DNA from: Sparassis latifolia
Lineage: Eukaryota > Basidiomycota > Agaricomycetes > Polyporales > Sparassidaceae
Direction of reading: 5' to 3'
DNA: 64,000 nucleotides
Assembly: GCA_018466975.1 (NCBI GenBank)
Contig: CM031563.1
Location: 1,426,001-1,490,000, forward strand
Positions 44,430 to 55,039 of this stretch are shown in pieces. Every line of letters starts with the position of its first letter. Positions within the stretch are counted from its first letter, which is position 1. The notes beneath the pieces were generated by a model. It had not been told where the DNA came from, did no database searches, and worked only from the letters and a program-made list of their open reading frames with translations. A program made the position numbers and the translations under genes.

Positions 44430-47400
44430 TCAAGCCTCATCATCCGATCCAGCAGCACTGTCCGTCTCATCTGCGTCGGACAATGGGGTGAAGTGGAGAT
44501 CGGCACGAGATCGGTACTTGTAAGGAATGACGCGGAAAGCTGCAAAATGTAGCTGAGATACCGCACCATCCGGTTCTGCAAGGATGTATGATCCGCCCTC
44601 GGTTCATGGAACGACTACCATGGGTCCCAAGTAACGTGGCTTCATCTTACGGTTGAGCTCCATATTAATTCGGGAATTTCGAACCAGGACTATATCGCCC
44701 GGCTTGAAGTTGTAAGACTTAATCGTTGCATGAAACTCTTGTGCAAATTGCTCCATCGACTTGTACCTTGCTCGGATGACACACTTGCGTACTTCCTCCA
44801 AGTCCTCTTCCCGCTTTTGTAACCGATGGCTGAGCCCGGTGTGCCAAAAGTTCAATACGGGTCATCTGCACACCGTCGTATGGAACCAGGTACGTCGCTT
44901 CTGCGATGTTGAAGGGGAACAATGGTTTGGTTCCGTGTGCCATGTAATATGGGGAGTATCCTGTAGATCACTGAATTGTGATGCGCTCTGCCCAGAAGAC
45001 TGCGGGCATAACTATCGGCCACTTCCGCTCATCTCCCAGACACGTTTTCATTGCGGCCTCTCGCACATCCAGATGTCGGCGTTCCACAAGCCCATTTGCC
45101 TGGGAATTGTATGGTGATATTCGGATATGATGAATCTTGTATTGCTGAGCCAAATAGTCTAATGCCTGAACAAAAGCGGAGTCGTTATCGGTGACAATTT
45201 CCGCAACTGCCCCCCAGCGACAAAGGATTTCTTCAAAGATGAATGCGCCAAGGGTCCGCCCATTTTCCTGTCAGAGCATTCGCTATTTGGGATATGATGT
45301 AAGCGAGCAGCGTGCTTGTACAATATATCGGTACCCCCCTGCCCGCGGCATAAGCATCGTGTCCATGTGTGCCTTGTGAAAGAGTGCAGAAGGCAGCACG
45401 ACTGCTGGTGGAATGTGCACCTTCGTCATCTGGCAGACCTGGCATTCGTGGCATGTGCCCACATACCATCGCACATCCTGGTCTAAGAGTGGCCACCAGA
45501 AGCATTCCAGCAAGCGAGTCCGTACTGTGAAAATTCCCTTGTGGCCGAGGTCATTATGCGCCTGTTGGATAAGCGTGTAGCATCTTCCCTCATCGACAAA
45601 TAGTTTGTGCCTGCCACTCGGGTCCTTTCACCAGAGATTTCCATCCCTGAGGAAGAAATCCGATGCATATCTGAGGAATTGATGGCAGTCCTTTATTGGC
45701 ACGCTCATAGCAACCTCGGGATCACGTAGGAAGTCGCAGACTTTGAGAACGCGTCCATTCCTAGCTATGGCCTTTCCTGTTCGCGATATCTCGACATCTT
45801 CTGCGGCCGAGGTGTAGACCGCGACATCTGGTGTCCTAGCACTCAAGGCAGTGAAGACGGTCCCCGGAGTACAGATGCGCCACCCTTCACACATAATCCC
45901 GGAATTCGCGGTATCAATAGTGAAAGTGTTAGCTTTGTCCAACCACTGCTCAAAGTCATTGTCCTCCTCGGGGTCTTCATTCGCACGGGGCTGATGTGAC
46001 AAACCATTGGCCCCCGTGTGGCGTGAACCTGGTACGTGTACAAGGCGAAGTCGAATAGTAGGATACCAGCGATCCAATGGTTGATAGTAGCATTGGGTTG
46101 GATGTCGGGATTATTTAGCATTCCTTTGATGTATTTCGCGTCGACTTCTATGACCAAGTTTGCGACCCCAATGATGTAGATCTGAACTGCGTGGAGAGCG
46201 CGAAAGAGACCATACAATTCAACCTTCGCTTGTGTGTACTGCGACTCGCGCTCGTTCCAAGTGATGGATCTGAAACGGTTTGGGTGACACTTCCCATCTT
46301 CGCCAAGTTGGAAAAGGACAAAACCGACAGCAATTCCGCGGACCTCTGTGACAGTCGTACATGCCGGCCAATCAACGATCTTCTGTATGCGAGATGGCAA
46401 AGGCCACCGACCTTCATAGTTGTACAACCCGCCAAGGTATTCAAGTTCCGGTTCACAGATGTTGCATTTCTTTCCCGAGAGCATCGCACCGGCCATCTCC
46501 AGACGATGAATCACGCGGTTGACATTCTCTGCATGCTCTCAGATGAAGCGACATATTCCGGAGTTCTGGGGGATGACTTCGTATCCTCCATCAGACATCT
46601 CGTATCGCGTTGTCCCATTCTTTACAGGGACGTCGTTGATGTAGGGAATCATGACATGTGGTATCTCATCTTGTAAGATGAAGGTCACGTCGCCATGCAT
46701 GATCTGGACTGAGTTGGTATATCCCATCGGAATGGTGGTCAGGTGGAGTGCTTCGAGCGGGCTCTGGAAGGTTGTCAGGTCATGGGAGTCCGGGTGAAGA
46801 GTTCTTTGGTCAAATGCGACGAACAGGTCGAAGCTCGCATAGTAAGAGCATCCGCTGAACGCCTCCGCTATATCCTCAATCTGTGGCGGTGCTGCCGAAT
46901 CTCAAATCACAATGGCATTTAGTGGCTGGAGATCATGTACCAAACGTAGCGACTTCCCATCCTTCTTCAGGACACAGAACCAGCGTGATTGGTAGGATGA
47001 GTTCGATGGCTCGTATACACCTGATGCGATCTTATCGCGAATAACTTGAATAACTTGCTCGTGGATTCCCGGCAGAATAGGAATGTTGCGCAATGCCCAA
47101 GGGACATGCTGCTGATAGGGAATTTGGATCGGCTTGAAATATTCATCGCTAAATTTCCCTTTTTCGGACTCATCCCAGGCGAACACTTGCTCATGGAGAT
47201 AGAGGATGTGATCGAACAGCTTCACCTCCTCCTCCCAGAGAAACCCGTCGCTGTTGATGTTAAGGTCCCACCGTCATTCCTCTGTATAATGTGATCCGCC
47301 GATGAAGTCTGGTGGGTGAAAGGGGAGTGATGGGAGGTTCTGCATGGGGTCACGGGGAACACGCCACATGATCCAGAACTCGTCAGCCAGTATTCCTGGA

Positions 47401-48533
47401 ACAGACTTGACATGCTTGTCAACCTTTTTATATCCATAACTGTGGACTACGGCCTCGTGCTCTATCTGGAATGCACCAGGGGCCACTGCAGGTGTGGTCA
47501 CACTGCTGACTGCTCCGATACTGCAAAAAAATGAGGAAAGGGTATAAAGAATGCAGGGCTCTTCGATTTGCAATAAAATGATCCAAGGAAATAAGTCTTC
47601 AGAGGGAGGAAACCGGAGCCGCAGAGGATGAGAGAGAGGAAAACGAATCCATAGAGGAAGAGAGAGAGGATACCGCAGCCATAGAGGAAGAGAGAGAGGA
47701 AACTGAAGACGCTGATTCTGGAACATGGGGAACTCTACCATCCACAAGGGACCGCTCCCCGATGTGTCCTGTCATTTTAAGGGTATCGCTAGCACGCTGG
47801 TGCCTGTTCATTGTGGACCCTCCTCGGATCAAGCCTGACTCCTCGAGTCTTGAAAACCCATTCCTGGAGGTGGCATCGGCCGTGGCCTTGGGCGATGCTC
47901 GTGAGTGGGAAGCGTGACTACCTGACGCGTGTTAGGGTTGCACAGAGTAATGTGTTGCTCGCCATTGGTAAAGTCGAGTGTTTTGCATGCCGTCAAGGTA
48001 AAGAATGGCCAGCCCAAGAGTACCTTGAATGGGGCATCATTTAGAACGTGGGCCTGAAGATACAGATCCATCTCGCCGAACCCAAATCGAATGTTAGCAA
48101 GGCGTCCGAGCGTCTGGTTGATACCCATGTTAGCCGATTCCATGTTGAGTGTTTTCTCGGACTGCAGCATGGACCCGATGCATTCCCAGATGTCCCATCG
48201 CATTGCGATGATCTGTGAGCCTTGGTCAAGGATACATTCTGCTGATTCCTTGCCTTCAACCAGGGCGTCAATTGCTCGCAATGGAAGAGAATCGTCGGCC
48301 ACCACAAGTGGTCCGCCGCCATTGCTCACGTCCACTAAGAGAGCCTCCGCAACCTCCTCACCATCCGCAGCCTTGAAGTTTCCTGTTGTTGCTACTCGCT
48401 TTGCAGTAATCTCCTCCTTCTCAAGCTTGCGGATCTCCGGGCACAATGCCATCAGTTCCTGATGTGTAAGCGAGATGCGGACTTCATTTTGGACGCACTC
48501 AAATATATCCCGCACATTCACCTTGTCTTCCAC
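44430..48533 (-). pseudogene. Ty3/gypsy pol: protease, reverse transcriptase, RNase H, integrase (decayed)
   Basis: Minus strand, with frame breaks. The aspartic protease region (48290-47830) has ECILDQGSQIIAMRWDIWE, D-Q-G where most retropepsins have D-S/T-G. RT begins HVPWALRNIPILPGIHEQVI and continues YQSRWFCVLKKDGKSLRLVH with DLQPLN, then TTIPMGYTNSVQIMHGDV. Its active site reads IPYINDVPV; the Y-x-D-D motif has an Asn (AAC, near 46640) in place of the first Asp. RNase H follows (VELYGLFRALHAVQ; VHVPGSRHTGANGLSHQP). Integrase has LIQQAHNDLGHKG and CHECQVC (HHCC zinc site), YNSQANGLVERRH, and a C-terminal chromodomain-less end (KPGDIVLVRNSRINMELNRK) stopping at 44430. The copy cannot be autonomous. 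Confidence 0.85.
47611..47700. repeat. Three 30-bp tandem units inside the gag-pol linker
   Basis: Units 47611-47640, 47641-47670 and 47671-47700 share CATAGAGGAAGAGAGAGAGGA-type sequence (one unit differs at two or three sites). On the minus strand they encode in-frame ten-residue repeats (SSLSSSMAAV, SSLSSSMDSF, SSLSSSAAPV). Because the unit is a multiple of three, copy changes would not shift the frame. Confidence 0.8.
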
Positions 48534-49378
48534 GGCATCTTATAGCTGTATTGCATAGTCTGGTTTCCCGGAGATGCCAAAGATGCCTTCGCACCTCCTT
48601 TCACCGCCACAGATGGATCTGACACTGGCTTGAGAATTGACGTGGGGACCTGGGAGGCCGGTATACCCGGAGGATGCTTCGCTGACTTCCCTGCGGCGTT
48701 GTCATTGAACTGAACAGTCTTTTTCTTCAGAGCCACACCGGCTTCTAGTACTTGGAGTTAAGTGCCTCCTTCGTGATCTCCCACAGGCTGACCATATGCG
48801 GAGGCTGGTCACGCCCATCCCTCGAAACATTGGGTGGAGGCGCTGCAGACGGCCCCAGACCATCACTGAAAAGGTTCCCAGGATACATATCATGCCACGC
48901 ATCAACACGCTCCGCCATGCTACGTCTAGGAAGGTCATGAGGAATGAACCATCCATTTGGGAGGATAATCCTACTGAGTGCATCACAATTAATCTTTCAT
49001 GCCCTGATGTAGTCCTCGATGCATGGACAGTTTTGCATGAAATGATCGATGGCTAGACAGAAGTTACAGGCACGGAGTGCTTGTGGAAGAGGATTTTGCA
49101 CGACCGCTGCCTGAATGTTGGCCTGCATTACCGGTGCCTGTCCCCCCCCCCCCCAGATGTTCACATGGCTTGCTGCAACACATTTGCTAGAACATCTTTG
49201 TCAGTTATGAAAGATAATCTTTTCTATCAATAAGTAGCAAATTTTCATAAGAATTGCTACTTTTAAGTAGACTTATCTGTAGGTGCATAGATTAACTCAG
49301 GATAATCGTAATATAATCTTTCAGATAATCTGAGGATAATCTTCTGAATAATCTGAGAATAATCTGAAGATTAGCAAT

Positions 49379-49479
49379 AAAATACAATTTTAACTTTGAC
49401 ACCAGCCAGGATTGAACCCTGGACCTTAGGTTGATTTTATAGAATATAATTTCAAGTAACACTTTAGACCACTTGACCA
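49379..49479 (-). promoter_or_regulatory. tRNA-like Pol III promoter, left arm
   Basis: Minus-strand A box TGGTCAAGTGG (49479-49469) and B box GTTCAATCC (49417-49409), followed outward by a TTTT run (49382-49379). Mirror copy of the right-arm unit. Confidence 0.65.
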
Positions 49480-50098
49480 TTAGGCCATACATCACAACTA
49501 TCTTATATTAAATTAGACGTCTTTTTCTTGAAAAAGACTTAGCCAAATTCTGTCTATTAGAAAAGAGTAAGTAAAAGACACTTGACTTTTATCATAGATA
49601 GACAAGCCTTATAGACAAACAGTACTCTGCATCTTATTATAGTCTTGTTCTACAGCTTACAGTTTTTGTAAACTATCATGCAGTACTATAGAGTATCTTA
49701 ATATAGTCATCTATAATATATAACAAGTTATTGAGAGACAATATTTTATTTGTTCATTTTAGGCTTATACTCTAGAGTCTATTATATTATAGACTGAGCA
49801 CTTATATATACAAGATCTTTATAGCTATCTTCTAATTGTATAGCAAAGTTCTGTTTTGCTGAAGTAACTGTAGAAACATATATTCTATTAATTACATATT
49901 GTACTACATTATATGAAGGCTGCAAGCATTAGAAAAGACTATAAGACTCAGAGTAATGTTTGTTTATAAGTCTTGTCTATCTATGATAAAAGTCAAGTGT
50001 CTTTTACTTACTCTTTTCTAATAGACAGAATTTGGCTAAGTCTTTTTCAATAAAAAGATGTCTAATTTAATATAAGATAGTTGTGATGTATGGCCTAA

Positions 50099-50199
50099 TG
50101 GTCAAGTGGTCTAAAGTGTTACTTGGAATTATATTCTATAAAATCAACCTAAGGTCCAGGGTTCAATCCTGGCTGGTGTCAAAGTTAAAATTGTATTTT
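50099..50199 (+). promoter_or_regulatory. tRNA-like Pol III promoter, right arm
   Basis: A box TGGTCAAGTGG (50099-50109) and the downstream CTAAAGTG resemble the D-arm of a tRNA-Leu/Ser type gene. B box GTTCAATCC (50161-50169) sits in a perfect 5-bp T-stem (CCAGG/CCTGG). A TTTT terminator-like run follows at 50196-50199. I cannot pair an acceptor stem, so it is tRNA-derived rather than a working tRNA gene. Transcription would run outward. Confidence 0.65.
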
Positions 50200-52838
50200 A
50201 TTGCTAATCTTCAGATTATTCTCAGATTATCCAGAAGATTATCCTCAGATTATCTGGAAGATTATATTAAGATTATCCTAAATTAATCTATGCACCTACA
50301 GATAAGTCTACTTAAAAGTAGCAATTCTCATGAAAATTTGCTACTTATTGATAGAAAAGATTATCTTTCATAACTGACATCACTGGCTAGAAACCGCATT
50401 GCGTCCATCTCGTTCCCTTCCAACTTCACCGTCCCTGCACTTGGCTTCGATACTGCCACTGCACTCAATGCACTCCCGCTCCCACTAAGGATGTGCTGCA
50501 CTGCAGAATGGACTTCCGATATTGCATACAGATCATCCGGATTCTGATCGGGAACCTTAATCGCCAGTCAATTTTTGATAGCATGTAAGGGGGACACTTC
50601 GAACCCTTCAAGGTACAGCCGGTCCCACTCATAGGCCGATAGTTGACCCCTAGACAACAAGAACAATGTGACACGAGTAAAATCCCGATAGTACTGTCCC
50701 TCCTCCGCGCGGCTGGATACTCCTCTCATCCGTGCTGCCCGTACAATCTGGGTCAAGTCAGACTGTGTGTATTGACGGTCATCCTCTGCTCCTGGGTACA
50801 GCGTGATGACTGCAGTCTTGAACTGCTCATACATCTCTCACTCCGTGACACCCATCCAAAGATCCGCCTCATCCAACGACACGTACTTGCAAGCCGCTCA
50901 GATTTTTGCATCATCGTCCAGCTGTACTCGCATCGCCAAATCTTCAAGATCAGTGAAATACCACATCAAGGCTCATGAAGATCCATCAAAGGTCGGCGCC
51001 ATCGAGTGACCATGTGCTGGCATCGAGACTGGTCTGGGGGCTGGTTCCTGGTCCGCCATGGCTGCGGCTTCTAGGCATTGTGGTGATAGAGCTGAGGACG
51101 GGGGATGAGATGGAATGAGTGAGACATCCTCCGGAAGTGGTGACAGGGGCGATGATTTGCAAGATCTCAAGAGCGAGGAAATCGGAAGGCGGGTGTCAAC
51201 AAATGGGTTCTCCGGATCATCGAAGTCGATAGGTGGTCGGTATGCGAAATTGTCAGGAAGTGGACCCATGAACACTGGGGAACCTGGAGTCGGCAGCTGG
51301 GAAGCTGCCAAGGTAAGCTCCTCTTGGAGCGATCTGGAAGCAAGGTGACTGCTCCACCATATCGCATGAAGACCCCTCATGGTGGGCTCCAGTTGACAAG
51401 ATTGTATTTTCATCACAAGTCAGAAAGGTGGAGTACAAGCGGAATCAAGTCCGCGTGGGGTCTGAGATGCAATGGAGGAGAAAAGTCTATTCCAGAAGTA
51501 TGAGATGGGTAGCCTGATAGCGTAGCTAGAAAATCTCTGTAGTCGCTATAGTCGCTGGAAAATGTGTCACAGGTAAAATTGCACTGTTCTAAGGAGAACG
51601 CTAAAATGCAGAAACACAAGACTGCCCAGAAATGCACAAATGCAAGACTGCCCAAAAATGCACAAACTGAATGGAATGGGAATGTGAATGAGGCTTTTTG
51701 CAAGGGTACCTTCCGGGACGGTGGGTTCTACCTGGCCTCTTCCCCTGCCATCATACTTAAACTGGTCCTGACCTTTTCCTGCCCTCCCGATACTGCCCGC
51801 ATCTGCTTAACAATAATTCTGCTGCATCACTGCCCATCACGCCATATCTCACAATCCCGTCCACTCACGCTCCTACTCAATCCGAGGGATCCTCCATCAT
51901 CGGGCCCGCCCAAGCACCTAATAAGCACCCACCTGCCTCGGAGGCATATCTCCCATCCTGAACTCAATCTCCCATTCATGGATGCCAGCATCATCCTTCG
52001 CAAATACACCCTCACGGAAGCTCTTCTTCACATTGAGATCTTTACCGAGCCCTTCGATCCGATCCTGTGGAAAGCATGGGCAGTCCGGATGCACGTCCTG
52101 CTGGTGAGGCTCCCACAAGCATATGATCCTTCACCGTCTGACCCTCACACGTCCCTCAGGTCTTTATGGTCCAAGCCCAGTCTGAAGCAGCCAGCGTGGG
52201 GATCATCCTACCCCTTCTGCATGATATTCCTGTCCTCGCCCAAGTGGAAATACACCTTGCAACGGCTCGCACTATGGAAGGCAGTCGTCGGATGATCCCT
52301 CGGATTGCCGACCACCTTCCTGCAGTCATTCCTCATGGTTTGACTGCCCGCATTCTGTACGATGACCCCACTGTCCGCGAGGACTTTGGTTTGGGCCACC
52401 CACCAGATGGTCTCCCTGACATTGGTGCACCGTCGTCCTATCCATATTTTCCTAGAATCGTGTTCCTTAGCTTTTATTGCCATCAGGAACCTTGCACCTT
52501 CAGGTTGAGACATTGCACGATGCAGCCTGCGGACTGTACTATGTCATGCTCAGAATCATCGGTAGATGCGAGTTGGCAGATGGTACTTTGAGAGGGTTGC
52601 AGATAGGGATGGACACGGGTCACACCAGTGACACCGCACCCACCACCCGCAACACTGACCCTTGTGCGGGTAAGGGTTTAGACCCACGGGCATACACCGG
52701 CGGGTTGTCCAAGTCACCGTGGGTTTCATTACCGCGGGCTGCACCACGGGTCCAACACTAGAAAATTGTTATATACAGGGAATTCAAATATATGTCATGG
52801 CATAATGCAAGATGGAGACATCAGCGGGTCACTTGTGA

Positions 52839-54306
52839 TCATAGATGACAAGAGAATTGGCCACTCAACGACGTTGGTCGAGAAAGCCACAGCTGTGAGA
52901 CTGCTGGACTTGCACTGCCGCTGCACAGGAAGTAGATCATCTTCCGGCCTGGTGCAGAATGCACGATCCAGTAACCAGGAATACACAGACTTGACGAATC
53001 CTGCGCGTGAGGGATAAGCTCTTCTGAGAAAAGTGCGGGTGCAGGATCAACATCAGGAATGGCATGGAGTATCGGCCAAGTGTGAATGCTGCGCACACTG
53101 CACGAATCGTCATAAGTCATGAAGACAAAGATGAATAGAGTGCATGCAGAATGTGAGGGCCTTCGGTCATCGCCACTCTTCCGGCTGCAGACTCTCACCG
53201 CCTTCAGGAGTAACAGAGAGCGAAAGAGCAGGGAATCTGGCGAGCGTGATATGGACCGCGCGTACGAGTCGCGCTTCGCGTATGACTCCGAATATGCCCA
53301 AGACGACTTGTCTGTCACTGACTGTGTCACGAACACCATGTCTGACTCCGAATCATTGCTCCACGTCGATGTGATACCCTCGTCCTGCGCCTCTGGCAGC
53401 TCCTTCAGTTCCGGCTCCGGCTCCGGCTCCTCCTCCTCCAATGACTCGCTGTCCGTCTCGACCTGGATGCCCGCCTGACACGGACAGCGCGTCATGCTAT
53501 TGTCAAACAGGACGTCGGGCGAATAAAAGTTATCAATAACCACGATCGACAGACGCATCTCTCGCAGCACGATCCGGTGTTGCCAATCGACTTCGAGCAT
53601 CCGAGAGAGCAGGAGGTTCACCTCCTAGAGCACAACATTGGCGAAGAATGCGACGAGCACAATGAGAAATGCGAGGAACGCGAGGACGTACATCAGGAAG
53701 GTGATGGTGGGATGTGTGAAAAATGACAAGAGCAGCACGAGAAGGGACACACCCGTCGCTGGGCTAAGGTAAGCAGTACGTGGGTGCAAGGGCTCAGTGA
53801 GCAGACTGCTCACCAATGGGGTGCGTAATGAGCCCACACGTCCAGGAGGATCCAACGGTCACCTCACTAGCCCCGCCATTGGTGCAAAGCATCGTAGTGT
53901 ATCTGTCTGCTGGGAAGTGTTAAAAGGTTCTGCGCAGGAGTGGGAGGCGATATTCCAACATACCTGCGGACGAGCATACACGGTGTCCTGGACACCATCT
54001 CATACCAGCAGTTAGCCCTGCAGGTTCTCAGTGCCCCGACCTTCCGTGATATTTCCCCATACACCACAACCCGAACTGTAATGACCTAAATGGTGAGCGC
54101 GTAAACGGACTGCACCTCGATGAAGCACACACACGAATTTTGGAGATGGCAGTCCCATTCGCTGTAGTCATGACGATGCCATTGTAGATGTACACACGCA
54201 CATAGTCGAGCGGGTCAATGAACGGGAGGGAGACAGAAATGAGGAATAGTAACACGAACGAGCAGAAGAGGACGAAGATGCCGGGAAGGTGGAACGCTCG
54301 CTCCAT
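52839..54306 (-). pseudogene. SUR7/PalI-like membrane protein remnant inside the hAT element
   Basis: Starts at the ATG at 54306 with MERAFHLPGIFVLFCSFVLL and FLISVSLPFI, the typical first membrane segment of SUR7/PalI family proteins. IDPLDYVRV and GIVMTTANGTAISKIR follow, then an intron and FGLWC. Further down are the clustered membrane segments GVSLLVLLLSFFTHPTITFL and MYVLAFLAFLIVLVAFFANV. The joining exons contain stops in every frame I tried (near 54040 and 53630). An acidic, Ser-rich frame (52839-53621: ESLEEEEPEPEPELKELPEA) follows but may be unrelated. In intact form such proteins sit in the plasma membrane (eisosome or pH sensing); this copy looks broken. Confidence 0.55.
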
Positions 54307-54393
54307 ACCAAGTTTGCAGCACAAGTCTCATTGTCAACATCACAAACAATGACAATTTAGCCTTAATCCTTGTTAATGAGCCTCAGAGGATGA

Positions 54394-54953
54394 TTACAGA
54401 AAGCCTTGGCAGAGCCCTACATGTTGCCGGCGCGCCTTCAGCTGGCGATTGGGCCGGACCCTTGACACGATGCACCTGTCTCCCTCAGCAACGTGCTTTT
54501 GGTCTGAATGTTCTAACATCCCAGAGATGGGGAGCATGGTGGGGAGTGCATCAGATCCTAGAGGTATGCCTGAGTGAATCGGGGGTGTCGATGGCGAAGG
54601 CGATGAAGATGACACGGGATTTTGAATAAGACATTGGCCGTAGCCGCTCATACTTTTCCTGGCCACTGCGAACAATAAGCCGGTGGAGCGGGTGGAAAGA
54701 AAAAGACGGGGATGCATGTAGTGTCCCATGGCGCAAGCTGCATGGGCTTGCCTTCGAGGCAGATTTCGGCGACGTAGTTTTCAAAGATGGCTGTGGGGGC
54801 GCGAGGGTAGCTCACAGCAAGGACAGGGCGGGGGAAGGGGCTATGTGATAGAGATTGCGTAGTGGATGACAGGTGGCCAGACGATGGAGTGCGCGCAAAT
54901 GGAGGACTCATACATACGAACTTGAAGGCTGTACGACGTAACGAGATAACCAT
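54394..54953 (-). pseudogene. Rho-type GTPase fragment lacking the P-loop
   Basis: Begins MVISLRRTAFKF before a GTATGT donor. It resumes with PTAIFENYVAEICLEGKPMQ (the effector-loop PTVFENY motif with one extra residue) and LAPWDTT, then after an intron EKYERLRPMSYSKSRVIFIA with FAIDTPDSL. The G1 P-loop (GDGACGKTSLL-type) that should precede PTxFENY is absent. The sequence after TPDSL, including the G4 NKxD and CAAX end, is also missing. Codon-level similarity to Rho1/RhoA-like proteins is good, so the loss looks recent. Confidence 0.7.
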
Positions 54954-55039
54954 AATACTTCCAATTCCAAATGTATTGGCTGCAGCAATATACTATTCTT
55001 CATCTACAATTAAATATAACAATCTGCATCTGTGAGCTA

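Larger units (their letters stand above)
49197..50376. mobile_element. Long inverted-repeat (foldback) element with a tRNA-like promoter in each arm
   Basis: The two arms, about 49203-49680 and 49895-50376, are near-identical inverted copies around a loop of roughly 200 bp. The outermost sequence is CAGTTATGAAAGATAATC on each side. A 5-bp duplication ACATC flanks it (49192-49196, 50377-50381). If the element and one ACATC are ignored, the minus-strand gag frame reads straight through as ASDVLANV. The arms end in arrays of AGATTAT/ATAATCT. The left side carries an extra TTTGT outside the inverted match. No transposase is encoded; a 67-residue frame in each arm merely covers the tRNA-like segment. 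Confidence 0.85.
48534..51416 (-). pseudogene. Ty3/gypsy gag, split by an insertion
   Basis: Minus strand. The N-terminal gag part runs from about 51416 (TLAASQLPTPGSPVFMGPLP) through MYEQFKTAVITLYPGAEDDR, QSDLTQIVRAARMRGVSSRA and LSAYEWDRLYLEGFEVSPLH to MRFLAS at the insertion (50382). Beyond the inserted element it resumes at VLANVLQQAM. The second part has the zinc knuckle CNFCLAIDHFMQNC (C-x2-C-x4-H-x4-C, near 49060). Several in-frame stops and a 13-C homopolymer (49142-49154) make it non-functional. Confidence 0.75.

Noticed and set aside
49292..49495. 67-residue ORF repeated in both arms of the foldback element as a conserved protein
   Set aside because: It lies across the tRNA-like A and B boxes and its similarity follows from the inverted DNA repeat, not protein selection.
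50083..50170. Functional tRNA-Leu/Ser gene
   Set aside because: A and B boxes and a T-stem are present, but no acceptor stem pairs and the anticodon arm is not formed, so I call it tRNA-derived only.
52596..52604. 9-bp duplication GTTGCAGAT at the hAT element
   Set aside because: The final T is the first base of the inverted end TAGGG on the left and host sequence on the right, so the true duplication is the 8-bp GTTGCAGA, as usual for hAT.
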